Shown here piece after piece: positions 32,188 through 41,066 of a DNA stretch of 64,000 nucleotides (position 1 is its first letter; each line of letters starts with the position of its first letter). The notes under the pieces are model-generated. The model was not told where the DNA came from. It worked only from the letters and a program-made list of their open reading frames with translations, and did not search any database. Origin of the DNA: Candidatus Didemnitutus sp. (GTDB lineage Bacteria > Verrucomicrobiota > Verrucomicrobiia > Opitutales > Opitutaceae); assembly GCA_019634575.1 (NCBI GenBank), contig JAHCAY010000002.1:358897-422896 (forward strand), in the 5' to 3' direction. The translations under genes were made by a program, and so were the position numbers.

Positions 32188-33138
32188 TCAGCCCGCGCGC
32201 TGCGCCGTCCACCACGCCCGCGCCTCCGCCATGCCCTCGGCATAGCTGCGCACCGGCGCGTAGCCGAGTTCGCGTCGAATGCGCTCCGCCGGACAATGCG
32301 CGATGAACCGATCCGCGCGCGTCACCTTTTCAAACGGAATCACCGGCGCCGGCAACGCATCCGGGAACCACGCACGCATCTCGCCGACGAAGTCGCGCCA
32401 CATCACCTCCTCGTCGACGACGTTGTAGGCGCGTCCCAGCGCGACCGGATTGCCGAGCGCGAGTTCGGTCGCCCGCACCACGTTGGTCACATGCGTCATC
32501 GGCATCAGATCGGCCCCGTCGCCGCGCAACGGCACCTGTCCGGCCCGCACCTTCACCGGCACCTTCATCACCCACACCGAAGTCGGATGCACGCCGAGCA
32601 CCGCTCCGAGCCGCAGGATCGTCGCCGGCAATCCGCGCTCCATTTCCGCGCGCAACGCCCGCTCCGCCTCCGCTTTCGCCAACCCGTAATGCGGCGACGC
32701 CGCCGGCGAGTGCGCGTAGGCGCGACCGAGTTCGCGCAACGGCGCCTCCTCGTCGAACACCTCCCGCTCCGCCTGAAAGTCGTAGACCGAAAGCGTCGAG
32801 ATGTGGATGAACTGCCGGCAGCCCGCCGCGCGCGCCGCCGCCGCCAGCGTGCCGGTGCCGCTCGCGTTCACCGCCAACGCATCCGCCAGATCCTTGCCGA
32901 CCGTCGCCGCCGCATGCACGACGAACCTCTGCCCCGCACAAACGCGCGCCGCCGTCGCCGCATCGACGAACTCGCCCTCGACCTGCGTGACATTCGCCGC
33001 TTCGAGACCGCGATGCGGACCGGCCTGACGCACGATCGCCGTCACCTTCGCCCCCTGCTCCGCCAGCCAGCCGGCAATCGAGCCGCCGACAAATCCGCTC
33101 CCACCCGTCACCAACACCGGCACGTCGCGTAGATTCAT
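32188..33138 (-). CDS. NAD-dependent epimerase/dehydratase (extended SDR)
   Basis: A 316-residue protein starting MNLRDVPVLVTGGSGFVGGSIA, with the Rossmann GxxGxxG at the N-terminus. Ser is in HISTLSVYD and the YxxxK pair in HYGLAKAEAERAL, the SDR catalytic set. It is similar in overall plan to 3-beta-HSD/UDP-sugar epimerase-type enzymes. The substrate is unknown. The frame upstream of this ATG lacks family-like sequence. It is divergent from the secreted toroid gene with an 86-bp spacer. Confidence 0.85.
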   Translation of the reverse strand: MNLRDVPVLVTGGSGFVGGSIAGWLAEQGAKVTAIVRQAGPHRGLEAANVTQVEGEFVDAATAARVCAGQRFVVHAAATVGKDLADALAVNASGTGTLAAAARAAGCRQFIHISTLSVYDFQAEREVFDEEAPLRELGRAYAHSPAASPHYGLAKAEAERALRAEMERGLPATILRLGAVLGVHPTSVWVMKVPVKVRAGQVPLRGDGADLMPMTHVTNVVRATELALGNPVALGRAYNVVDEEVMWRDFVGEMRAWFPDALPAPVIPFEKVTRADRFIAHCPAERIRRELGYAPVRSYAEGMAEARAWWTAQRAG

Positions 33139-33224
33139 CGCGCGAGCTTCCACGTCGTGACACGTCGTGCAAGGCTGGGTCGTTGACTCGATGTCCGCGC
33201 GACGTGACGCTCGCGCTGCATCCC

Positions 33225-35072
33225 ATGAAGCTGCGCCTCTCGCTTTGCGTCCTTCTCCTCGGGTTTCCCGCACTGGCGCACGCCCTCGATGCCCGTTACG
33301 CCGCCACGCTCCAAACGCTCTGCGATTCGCTCGTGGCCACCCAAATCACGGAGCGCACCTCGCCCGACTTCGGCGCGCTCGTCTGCCCGAGCCGCAACCC
33401 GCAGGAACATCCGCTCCACTCGCGCGCCGCCGAAGCGGTCTACCCTCTCGCCGTCGTCTATCGCACGACGCGCGACGCACGCTATCGCGAGGCCGCGCGC
33501 CACCTTGCCGATTGGCTCTTCGCCAAACAGCAACCCAACGGCGCGTGGGGCGAGGATTGGCCGAAACACGACGGCTGGAACGGCACCACCTACGACCAAC
33601 TCATCTCGCTCGCCGGCGCCTATCCGATCCTCGCGCCCGAACTCGATACCACCGAGCGCACTCGCTGGCTTCGCGCCATCCGCTCCGCCGCCGAGTTCAC
33701 CGCCGCCAATCCCGCCATCGCCAACATCAACTACCACCCGACCGGCGCCGTCGCGCTCGAACTCGCCGCCCGCGTGATCGAAAACCCGCCGCCCCGCTGG
33801 CGCGTGCGCGCCGCCGAACTCATCCGCCTCACACTCGCCTCCGTCAACGCCGACAATCTCATCGTCGGCGAAGGTCAGGGCGTCGATCTCGGCTACAACC
33901 TCGCGCAATCCATCGGCTACCTCGCGCTCTACGGCTTGCTCACCCACGACGAGCCGCTGCGCCACCGTGCGGGCGAACTGCTCCGCGCGCACGCCGCGTT
34001 CGTCTATCCCAACGGCTCGATCGACAACTCCTGGGGCACGCGTTCCTTCAAGTGGACCTACGAGAGCGGCACCAAGACCGCGCCGGGCGTCTATTTCAGT
34101 TTCGCGCTGCTCGGCGATCAGGACGCGCGCCTCGGCGAACTGGGCGACCGCTGCCTCGGCTATCTCGTGCGCGATAACCTCGCCGATGGCCTCGTCACCT
34201 ACGGCCCGCACGCCGCGCGACACGCCTCGACGCAGCCGCCGTGCCTCTACTCGACGTTCGTCCGTGCGCAGAGCCTCGCCACGGTGATCGAGTTCGCACC
34301 TTTCCTGCCATCCGTCGAAATCGTCGCCCCCCGACTCGCGCCGCCACCGGTTCGGTTCTTCCCCACCGTCAACGTCGCCGTCGTGCGCACCGAGAAGATG
34401 ATGGCCACCGTCTCCGCCTACGGCGGCATCGCCCGCTACGGCCGCGAGCTCGTCAGCCGCGGCGGCAGCCTCACGAATCTCTGGCTCGAAGGCTTCGGTC
34501 CGCGCGGCTTCGCGCAAACTTCCTCGGCCACCCGCTACCAACGCCCCGAACCCGCGCACATGCCGATCGAAGGCGACCTCCTTCCGCTCACGCCGCGCAT
34601 CGAGTGCACGATCGATGGGGTCCGCTACACGAATCTCTTCGAGGCGAACGGCACAATGCGCATCGACCGCGTCCCCGACGGTTTCGCGGTCACGGTCGCC
34701 GGCCAGCTGCGCGACGCCACCGGCCACACGAGCGACATCGGCTACGTGCTCACGCACCGCTTCTACCGCGACCGCCTGGTGAAACACTTCGAGCTAACGA
34801 GCTCGCACGACCGAGCCGTCACGCTCGTCGAGCCGTTCGTCAACGACCCGGACACCACCTTCACCCGCCGATCAGCAACCGAATTCGAAATCCATCCGCC
34901 GGGCTCCGCGACCTGGCGGCTCACCGCGCGCGACGCCAACTTGCGCGCCGGCGAAAATCCCGAGCGCTACTGGTGCCCTTTTCCCGCCGTGGAGTGCTAT
35001 CCCATCGTCGCCGACGTGCAGTTGCACGCCAACACGCCGACTGTCGTCGAACTCGAACTCGCGCCGCGCTGA
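33225..35072 (+). CDS. Secreted (alpha/alpha)-toroid-like protein, possibly carbohydrate-active
   Basis: A 615-residue protein with a signal peptide MKLRLSLCVLLLGFPALAHA. Residues about 25-330 resemble an incomplete alpha/alpha toroid (repeated W/Y-rich helices, NGAWGEDWPKHDGWNGTTYDQ, VGEGQGVDLGYNLAQSIGYL). The C-terminal half is beta-rich. This two-part plan occurs in heparinase II/III-type lyases and related glycan enzymes. I cannot name catalytic residues, so the function is inferred from architecture only. The stop is immediately followed, on the other strand, by the ABC-F gene end. Confidence 0.6.
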   Translation: MKLRLSLCVLLLGFPALAHALDARYAATLQTLCDSLVATQITERTSPDFGALVCPSRNPQEHPLHSRAAEAVYPLAVVYRTTRDARYREAARHLADWLFAKQQPNGAWGEDWPKHDGWNGTTYDQLISLAGAYPILAPELDTTERTRWLRAIRSAAEFTAANPAIANINYHPTGAVALELAARVIENPPPRWRVRAAELIRLTLASVNADNLIVGEGQGVDLGYNLAQSIGYLALYGLLTHDEPLRHRAGELLRAHAAFVYPNGSIDNSWGTRSFKWTYESGTKTAPGVYFSFALLGDQDARLGELGDRCLGYLVRDNLADGLVTYGPHAARHASTQPPCLYSTFVRAQSLATVIEFAPFLPSVEIVAPRLAPPPVRFFPTVNVAVVRTEKMMATVSAYGGIARYGRELVSRGGSLTNLWLEGFGPRGFAQTSSATRYQRPEPAHMPIEGDLLPLTPRIECTIDGVRYTNLFEANGTMRIDRVPDGFAVTVAGQLRDATGHTSDIGYVLTHRFYRDRLVKHFELTSSHDRAVTLVEPFVNDPDTTFTRRSATEFEIHPPGSATWRLTARDANLRAGENPERYWCPFPAVECYPIVADVQLHANTPTVVELELAPR

Positions 35073-36908
35073 TCAGCCCTTGCGCGCCTCGAGTTCTTCC
35101 CAGCGGGCGAACGCCGCGGCGTGTTCGCGTTCGACGGTTTCGAGCCGCGCCTTCACCTCGGCGAACTTAGCGCCGCCGGTTTTGTAGAAATTCGCATCGC
35201 CGAGCTTGGCGGTGAGATCGGCCTGCTCCTTCTCGAGCGCCTCGATCCGCGCGGGCAACGCGTCGAGTTCGGCGCGCTCTTTGTTCGAGAGCTTCTTCAA
35301 CGATGATCCCACGTTCGCTGAATCCGCTTTTGGGGAGCGAGCTTGCTCGCGACGATCCTGGTCGCGAGCAAGCTCGCTCCCACGACCACGCGTCGCCTGT
35401 TTCTTCAGCTCTGCCTGCCAATCGCTGTAGCCGCCGACGTAGTCGCCGATCTGGCCGTCGCCCTCGAACACCAGCGTGCTCGTCACGACTTCGTCGAGGA
35501 ACGCGCGATCGTGCGACACGAGCAGCAGCGTGCCTTGGAACTCCACGAGCAAATCCTCCAGCAGATCAAGGGTCTCGGCGTCGAGGTCGTTCGTCGGTTC
35601 GTCGAGCACGAGCACGTTGGCCGGCTGCGTGAAGAGCTTCGCGAGCAGCAGGCGGTTACGCTCGCCACCGGAAAGCACGCGCGCCGGCGTGCGAGCGCGC
35701 GTCGGCTCGAAGAGGAAATCCTGCAGGTAACTGATCACGTTGCGCGTGCGGCCCTCGATCGTGACGGTCGGGTTGCCGTTCGCGATGTTGTCGGCGACGG
35801 TCTTGTTGTCGTCGATCTGCGCGCGGAGCTGGTCGAAGTAGACGACCTCGAGATTCGTGCCGTGCTTGATCACGCCGCTGGTCGGCTGCAGCTGACCGAG
35901 CAACAGTTTGATCAACGTCGTCTTGCCCGCGCCGTTTGGCCCGAGGATGCCGATCTTCTCGCCGCGATTGATCGTGATCGAGAAATCGCGCAGCACCGTC
36001 TTCCCTCCGGCCCACGTGTAGTCGACCTTCTCCGCCTCGACGACCTTCTGGCCGCTGCGCTCGGCTTCGGCGAGTTTCAGGGTGGCGTTGCCGACGCGCT
36101 CGCGGCGCGCCTTGGCCTCGGCCCGCATTTCCTTCAGCGCGTTGATGCGCGCGGTGGCACGCGAGCGCTGGGCCTTCACGCCGCGGCGAATCCACTCTTC
36201 CTCCTGCGCGAGCTTCTTGTCGAACGCCGCGCGCTGCTTCTCTTCCTCCTCCAGCACCTGCTGCTTGCGGACGAGATAGGTGTCGTAGTCGCACGCCCAG
36301 CCCGCGAGCCGGCCGCGATCGAGCTCGACGATGCGCGTGGCGATCTTGCGCAGGAAGGCGCGGTCGTGCGTCACGAAAAACAGCGTCGGCTTCGTTTCGA
36401 GCAGCAGTTCCTCGAGCCAGAGGATCGATTCGAGGTCGAGATGGTTCGTCGGCTCGTCGAGCAGCAGCAAATCCGGCTGCCCCGCCAGCGCTCGCGCCAG
36501 CAGCACGCGACGCTTCAAGCCGCCGGAGAGCGCCGAAAACTCCTGTGTCGGCGGCACGCCGACGTGGTTGATCAAATCCTCCACGCGCACATCGCGCTGC
36601 CAGTCCTCCTCGTGGTGATCGTCGTTCGGTCGCAATCCGCTCGCGACGATGTCGTGCACGTTGCCGGTCACGTCCGTCGGCACCTCCTGCGTCAGGCGCG
36701 CGTAGAGCGAGCCTTGCGGGCGGAACACGTCGCCGGTGTCCGGCTTCATCTCGCCCATGATGACTTTCATCAGCGTCGACTTGCCCGCGCCGTTGCGGCC
36801 GACGAGACACACGCGCTCACCCGCCTCGATCTGAAAATTGATGTGGTCGAGGATGGCGGGACCGCCGAAAGCGAGGCTGACGTCGAGGAGATTGAGGAGC
36901 GCTGGCAT
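35073..36908 (-). CDS. uup: ABC-F family ATPase, Uup-like
   Basis: A 611-residue cytoplasmic protein with two ABC domains and no membrane part. Walker A motifs GRNGAGKST and GPNGAGKTT, signatures LSGGLKRR and LSGGERNR, and Walker B LLLLDEPTNHLD and VLVLDEPTNDLD are all intact. A helical linker (ARINALKEMRAEAKARRERV) joins them, and a C-terminal coiled coil (LEKEQADLTAKLG...) marks the Uup subgroup, linked to ribosome/DNA-structure functions and transposon excision in Escherichia coli. A perfect REP-like palindrome (35333-35381) lies in the linker before the coiled coil and is translated in frame. Confidence 0.92.
   Translation of the reverse strand: MPALLNLLDVSLAFGGPAILDHINFQIEAGERVCLVGRNGAGKSTLMKVIMGEMKPDTGDVFRPQGSLYARLTQEVPTDVTGNVHDIVASGLRPNDDHHEEDWQRDVRVEDLINHVGVPPTQEFSALSGGLKRRVLLARALAGQPDLLLLDEPTNHLDLESILWLEELLLETKPTLFFVTHDRAFLRKIATRIVELDRGRLAGWACDYDTYLVRKQQVLEEEEKQRAAFDKKLAQEEEWIRRGVKAQRSRATARINALKEMRAEAKARRERVGNATLKLAEAERSGQKVVEAEKVDYTWAGGKTVLRDFSITINRGEKIGILGPNGAGKTTLIKLLLGQLQPTSGVIKHGTNLEVVYFDQLRAQIDDNKTVADNIANGNPTVTIEGRTRNVISYLQDFLFEPTRARTPARVLSGGERNRLLLAKLFTQPANVLVLDEPTNDLDAETLDLLEDLLVEFQGTLLLVSHDRAFLDEVVTSTLVFEGDGQIGDYVGGYSDWQAELKKQATRGRGSELARDQDRREQARSPKADSANVGSSLKKLSNKERAELDALPARIEALEKEQADLTAKLGDANFYKTGGAKFAEVKARLETVEREHAAAFARWEELEARKG
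35333..35381. repeat. Perfect REP-like palindrome within the ABC-F coding sequence
   Basis: Arms GGGAGCGAGCTTGCTCGCGA and its exact complement (20 bp each) surround a 9-base loop. On the coding strand it is read as the GRGSELARDQDRREQARS region between ABC domain 2 and the C-terminal coiled coil. It resembles REP repeats known from pseudomonads. Confidence 0.9.
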
Positions 36909-37044
36909 GCGTGAAGCCGGCCACGTTGCGTGACGGCTGCGCGCAGTTCAAGGACGGGTTTTTCTGGAGGTGACCATCGGTGCACAGTGCATCTTCGGCG
37001 CTGTGCCGCATCCCGCGCCACGCCAACCTCAAAGGAGAAACATC

Positions 37045-37239
37045 ATGAAAGATTCGCTCACCAAAGACCAATTCGTCGCCGTGCTCGAAGCCGCCGGCAT
37101 CGACGCCACTCTGCGCACCCGACTCCACCGCGAGTTCGAGCGCCAGCAACCGGCCGCCCACGAGAAATTCCTCGCGTGGCTCGGCCTGACGCCGACGGAG
37201 ATCGCCCGCATCCGCGAGCATTCCCGCGCGACGAACTGA
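37045..37239 (+). CDS. Small protein homologous to the C-terminal domain of the adjacent MerR regulator
   Basis: A 64-residue protein starting MKDSLTKDQFVAVLEAAG, preceded by a good ribosome-binding site, AAAGGAGAAA, ending 5 bases before the ATG. It aligns along most of its length with residues about 116-176 of the following MerR protein (shared pattern AAG(I/M)D, FERQ.P.AH..FL..LG, EI.RIR). It is a stand-alone copy of that domain of unknown function, possibly an effector or partner module. It is one of two genes in a compact pair. Confidence 0.75.
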   Translation: MKDSLTKDQFVAVLEAAGIDATLRTRLHREFERQQPAAHEKFLAWLGLTPTEIARIREHSRATN

Positions 37240-37296
37240 GCCTTCCCTCGCGAGCCCGGCGCCGGCAATCTGGCTTCGGGCTCGCCCCTTTCCTGC

Positions 37297-37842
37297 ATGA
37301 CGACCATTCGCCAGCTCGCCGCCGAGTTCGGCCTCACGCGCAGCACGCTGCTTTATTACGATCGCATCGGCCTGCTGCGCCCGGACTACCGCACTGCCGC
37401 CGGCTATCGGCTCTACAACGCCGCCGACCGCGCGCGCCTCGCCGCAATCTGCCGCTACCGCGCCGCCGGCCTGACGTTGGAGAAAATCGCCGCTGTGCTC
37501 GACGCGTCCGAAAAACCGAAATCAGCCGTCAACGCCGCACTGCACGCGCGTCTCACCTCCCTCAACCGCGAGATCGCTGCCTTGCGCCGCCAGCAACAGA
37601 TCGTCGTCGACCTGCTCGGCCCGCAACGCGGCGCACGCCGCACGCGCATCATGAACAAGGAACGCTGGGTCGCGCTCCTGCGCGCCGCTGGCATGGACGA
37701 ACCCGAGATGCACCAATGGCACATCGCCTTCGAGCGCCAGTCGCCGGAAGCGCACCGCGACTTCCTCGAGTCGCTCGGCATTCCGGCTGCGGAGATTCGC
37801 CGCATCCGCCGGGCCTCGCGCACCCCGCATCAGCCGCGCTGA
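37297..37842 (+). CDS. MerR-family transcriptional regulator with C-terminal effector domain
   Basis: A 181-residue protein. The N-terminal MerR winged helix (IRQLAAEFGLTRSTLLYYDRIGLL.PDYRTAAGYRLY) is complete and followed by a coiled coil (LNREIAALRRQQQIVVDLL). Residues 116-176 match the small upstream protein and do not contain the Cys pairs of metal-sensing MerR members, so a small-molecule or protein signal is more likely. It is probably autoregulated. It lies 57 bp after the small gene, in the same orientation. Confidence 0.85.
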   Translation: MTTIRQLAAEFGLTRSTLLYYDRIGLLRPDYRTAAGYRLYNAADRARLAAICRYRAAGLTLEKIAAVLDASEKPKSAVNAALHARLTSLNREIAALRRQQQIVVDLLGPQRGARRTRIMNKERWVALLRAAGMDEPEMHQWHIAFERQSPEAHRDFLESLGIPAAEIRRIRRASRTPHQPR

Positions 37843-37916
37843 AATTGCGTCGGGCGGGAAATTTCCTCCGCACTAGCACTACTCAACTAGGTCTCTCTTT
37901 TCGCTCGGAAAACGCG

Positions 37917-37962
37917 AGGTAGCCCGGCCTCTCCGAGGACGGGTCCAACGCACCCGCTACCT
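37917..37962. repeat. Palindrome in the 37843-38177 non-coding region
   Basis: AGGTAGC at 37917 pairs with GCTACCT at 37956, and CCCGGCCTC pairs with GAGGACGGG (one mismatch) inside it. It lies in a 335-bp stretch before the second ADOP gene that holds no gene. Confidence 0.6.
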
Positions 37963-38024
37963 GGCAAGCGCACCTACCTAACGGAGTAGTGCCGTAGGCT
38001 ATCCGAAACACGCTTTGTCGGAAC

Positions 38025-38080
38025 GGCGGGCAGCGGCCTTGGCCGCGCCCCAGGGAGCAACGGGCGCGTGCCAGCCCGCC
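38025..38080. repeat. Branched palindrome in the 37843-38177 non-coding region
   Basis: The outer arms GGCGGGC/GCCCGCC enclose two inner hairpins: GCGGCC-TT-GGCCGC and CGCGCCC/GGGCGCG. Together they can form a three-way junction. It is located about 100 bp before the ADOP start. Confidence 0.6.
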
Positions 38081-38177
38081 GCTTACGGTGGAAACCCGGT
38101 TTTCGGATCGCCGCTAGACAAACGGCGTGCGCGGCGGCGCTTGGGCTGAGTCTCGCCGCACTGCACCCCACCGCACC

Positions 38178-41063
38178 ATGGATCTCCTCGCCTCCGCCCT
38201 GCGCGCTTTGCGCGCGCACAAGCTTTTCAGCGTTCTCATCATCGGCCTGCTCGCGCTCGGTATCGGCGCGAACACCGCGATCTTCTCCGTCGTCCACGCC
38301 GTCCTGCTGAAGCCGCTGCCCTACCCGCAGCCCGGCGAACTCGTGCTCGTGCGCAAGCCGCCGCGCGACGCCTCCCTCAATCTTCCCGGCGGCGGCGACC
38401 AGATGCCCGACAACGAATTTCTCGGCTGGACCGAGGCCGTGCCGAAAACCTTTCGCGCCCTCGCCGCCTACCGCAACAGCTCCTCGGCGCTCCAACGCGG
38501 CGACGGCGCCGTGCGCGTGCCCACCGCCGCGGTCACCGGCGAATTCTTTCCCATGCTCGGCGTGAGCGCGTGGCGCGGCCGGCTCTTCGACGCCGCCGAT
38601 CTGAAACCCGGCGCGCCGCTCACCGCCGTCCTCAGCTACAGCGCGTGGCAATCCCGCTTCGAAGGCAAGGACAGCGCCCTCGGCGAAGTCGTCATGCTCG
38701 ACGACGCGCCGCACACCATCGTCGGCGTGCTGCCGCCCGCGTTCGAGTTCACCGATCCCGTGCAATTCTGGCGCCCGCTCCAACTCACGCCCAGCGCGCC
38801 GGGCCAGCTCCGCATCCAGATGGTCCGCGTGTTCGGCCGTTTGATGCCGGGCACGAAGCACGAAACCGCCCAACGAGAGCTCGACGAAATCTCCGACCGG
38901 TTCTGGACGACTCTGGCGACCGGTTTCGTTGACGGCGGCCCCAACGCCGACCGCCGCGCCGCTCCGCCGACCGCCGCCGCACCGGCAAACGCCACCTCCG
39001 CTCCTGCTGCCGCAAACTCCGGTGCCGAACGAGCCGCCGCGCCCGCCAGCCCCGCGCCCGACGCGACACCTTCGCTGCCGCGCGGCGTGAGCCTGCAGCT
39101 GCCGCCCGGTGCCAACCCCAACAACCCGGCGGTGCAAAAGGCCATCGCCGACGCGCTCGCCCAGCGTCAGGCCGCCGGTGGAAGCCAGACGACGGTCGCC
39201 ACGCCGCGGGCCGACATGCCGACATCCGGCGTCGTCGCCGCGCCCGCTTCCGCGCCGAGCAATTCAGCGAACCCGACACCCGCTGCCGACGAACGCCGCC
39301 TCGGCCCCGCCGGTGTTCCTCCCGCCGGTGGACCGCCGCGTCTCCAACTTCCCTTCGTCGGCTCCAAGGCGCAGCTCGTGACCTTGCAGGAACAGCTCGC
39401 CCGCCAGTCGCGCGCCACCTTGTGGCTGTTGCTGTGCGCCGTCGGCTTCGTGCTGCTCATCGCCTGCGCGAACATCGCCAACCTCCAGCTGGCGCGCGCC
39501 GCCACACGCCGACGCGACGTCGCCGTGCGCGCCGCCCTCGGTGCCTCGCCCGGGCGCCTCGCCGCCGAGGTGCTCGCGGAAAACCTCGTGTTGGCCCTGC
39601 TCGGCGGGCTGGCCGGCACGGCGCTAGCGTGGGCTTCCTCGCAGGTTCTGCAAAGATGGCTCGCCGATTACCTGCCGCGCGTGAATCCCGTGGGCGTCAA
39701 CCTCACGGTGCTCGCCTTCGCCTTGCTGCTCGCATTCGTCGCGGGTTTGGCCTTCGGACTCGCCCCCGCCTGGCAAGGCGCGCGCGTGGACCTGCTCGAC
39801 ACACTCAAGGAAGGTTGCGCGCAAGCCTCGCGCGGCGGCTCGCGCTGGCGGCAGGCGCTCGTCGCACTGGAGTTCGCTCTCGCTCTGGTGCTGGCGATCA
39901 ACACCGGCCTGCTCATCCGCAGCATCTACCAGCTCTACTCGACCGACCTCGGCTTCCGGGTGAGCGACGTGCTCACCGCGAACCTGTCCCTCCCGCGCCG
40001 CTACAGCACGCCGGCACAGCAACGCGACTTCGCGCGACGCTGGCTCGAGAACATCCGCGCGTTGCCGGGCGTAAAGTCCGCCGCGATCACCGACCTGCCG
40101 CCGCTGTCGCCCTACTCCCAGATCGTGCTCTCCGCCACCGTGCAGGGCGGCACCGGCAATGCCAACGCCTCGGTCAATTCCGCGCCGCAGCAGATGGCGA
40201 TCACGTCCGTGACGCCGGACTTTTTTCCCGCCACCGGCATCGCTCTGCGCCAAGGGCGCCTTTTCACCGAGCAGGACGGCGCGGACGCCCCGCCCGTCGC
40301 CCTCGTGAACGAAGCGTTCGTGAAACAGTATTATCCCAAAGGCCTGACGCTCGGCGCCCAACTCGCCGTGCCCGGCCTCGGCGGCCCCGGCAGCGGTCCG
40401 CCCTCCCGCAATCGCCCGCCGCCGACCGCCGCGATCGTCGGTGTCGTGGCGGACGTCCGCCCGCGCGGTTTCGAGAGCGCCGCGCAACCGCTGGCGTATT
40501 TCCCCTTCGAACAGCAACCGCGCGCGCGGATCTCCGCCGTCGTGCAGTTCACCGGCGACGCCGCCACGCTCTCGCGCCTCGTCACGCAAGCCACGCACAA
40601 GATCGACGCGGGCCTCGCCCTCGATCATCCCTCCACGCTCGAGGCGCAGCTCAACCGCCAGAACGCGCCGCGCCGCATCACGCTCTTCCTCACCAGCGCG
40701 TTTGCCGCCACCGCCGTGCTGCTCGCCGCGCTCGGCATCTTCGGCGTCATGAGCTACACGGTGACGTTGCGCACCCAGGAGATCGGCGTGCGCATGGCGC
40801 TCGGAGCCGACACCGCGACCATCCTGCGCTGGATGCTGCGCTACGGCGCGGTCGCCATCGCTGGCGGCTTGGCCGCGGGCCTGGGCCTGACGGTCGCGAC
40901 GAGCCGGTTGCTGAGCAGCTTCCTCGTCGGCATCACGGCGCTCGATCCGCTCGTGGTGACGTGCGGCGTGGTGGCGCTCGTCCTCGTCGGACTGATCGCC
41001 TGCTGGCTGCCCGCCCGCCGGGCGACGCAAGTCAACCCCGTCGAAGCGCTGCGCAACGAGTGA
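38178..41063 (+). CDS. ADOP-type orphan ABC permease with Pro/Ala-rich insertion
   Basis: A 961-residue inner-membrane protein starting MDLLASALRALRAHKLFSVLIIGLLALGIGANTAIF, the ADOP opening helix. The architecture is as in the paralogue at 15106: a MacB-like periplasmic core, an FtsX triplet (LLLCAVGFVLLIACANIANLQLARA), a second core and a C-terminal FtsX region (FGVMSYTVTLRTQEIGVRMALGAD). Between about residues 250 and 400 it carries an extra Pro/Ala/Asn-rich, low-complexity stretch predicted to lie in the periplasm. This makes it about 160 residues longer than the paralogue. The substrate is unknown and no ATPase gene is adjacent. Confidence 0.88.
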   Translation: MDLLASALRALRAHKLFSVLIIGLLALGIGANTAIFSVVHAVLLKPLPYPQPGELVLVRKPPRDASLNLPGGGDQMPDNEFLGWTEAVPKTFRALAAYRNSSSALQRGDGAVRVPTAAVTGEFFPMLGVSAWRGRLFDAADLKPGAPLTAVLSYSAWQSRFEGKDSALGEVVMLDDAPHTIVGVLPPAFEFTDPVQFWRPLQLTPSAPGQLRIQMVRVFGRLMPGTKHETAQRELDEISDRFWTTLATGFVDGGPNADRRAAPPTAAAPANATSAPAAANSGAERAAAPASPAPDATPSLPRGVSLQLPPGANPNNPAVQKAIADALAQRQAAGGSQTTVATPRADMPTSGVVAAPASAPSNSANPTPAADERRLGPAGVPPAGGPPRLQLPFVGSKAQLVTLQEQLARQSRATLWLLLCAVGFVLLIACANIANLQLARAATRRRDVAVRAALGASPGRLAAEVLAENLVLALLGGLAGTALAWASSQVLQRWLADYLPRVNPVGVNLTVLAFALLLAFVAGLAFGLAPAWQGARVDLLDTLKEGCAQASRGGSRWRQALVALEFALALVLAINTGLLIRSIYQLYSTDLGFRVSDVLTANLSLPRRYSTPAQQRDFARRWLENIRALPGVKSAAITDLPPLSPYSQIVLSATVQGGTGNANASVNSAPQQMAITSVTPDFFPATGIALRQGRLFTEQDGADAPPVALVNEAFVKQYYPKGLTLGAQLAVPGLGGPGSGPPSRNRPPPTAAIVGVVADVRPRGFESAAQPLAYFPFEQQPRARISAVVQFTGDAATLSRLVTQATHKIDAGLALDHPSTLEAQLNRQNAPRRITLFLTSAFAATAVLLAALGIFGVMSYTVTLRTQEIGVRMALGADTATILRWMLRYGAVAIAGGLAAGLGLTVATSRLLSSFLVGITALDPLVVTCGVVALVLVGLIACWLPARRATQVNPVEALRNE

Positions 41064-41066
41064 AAT

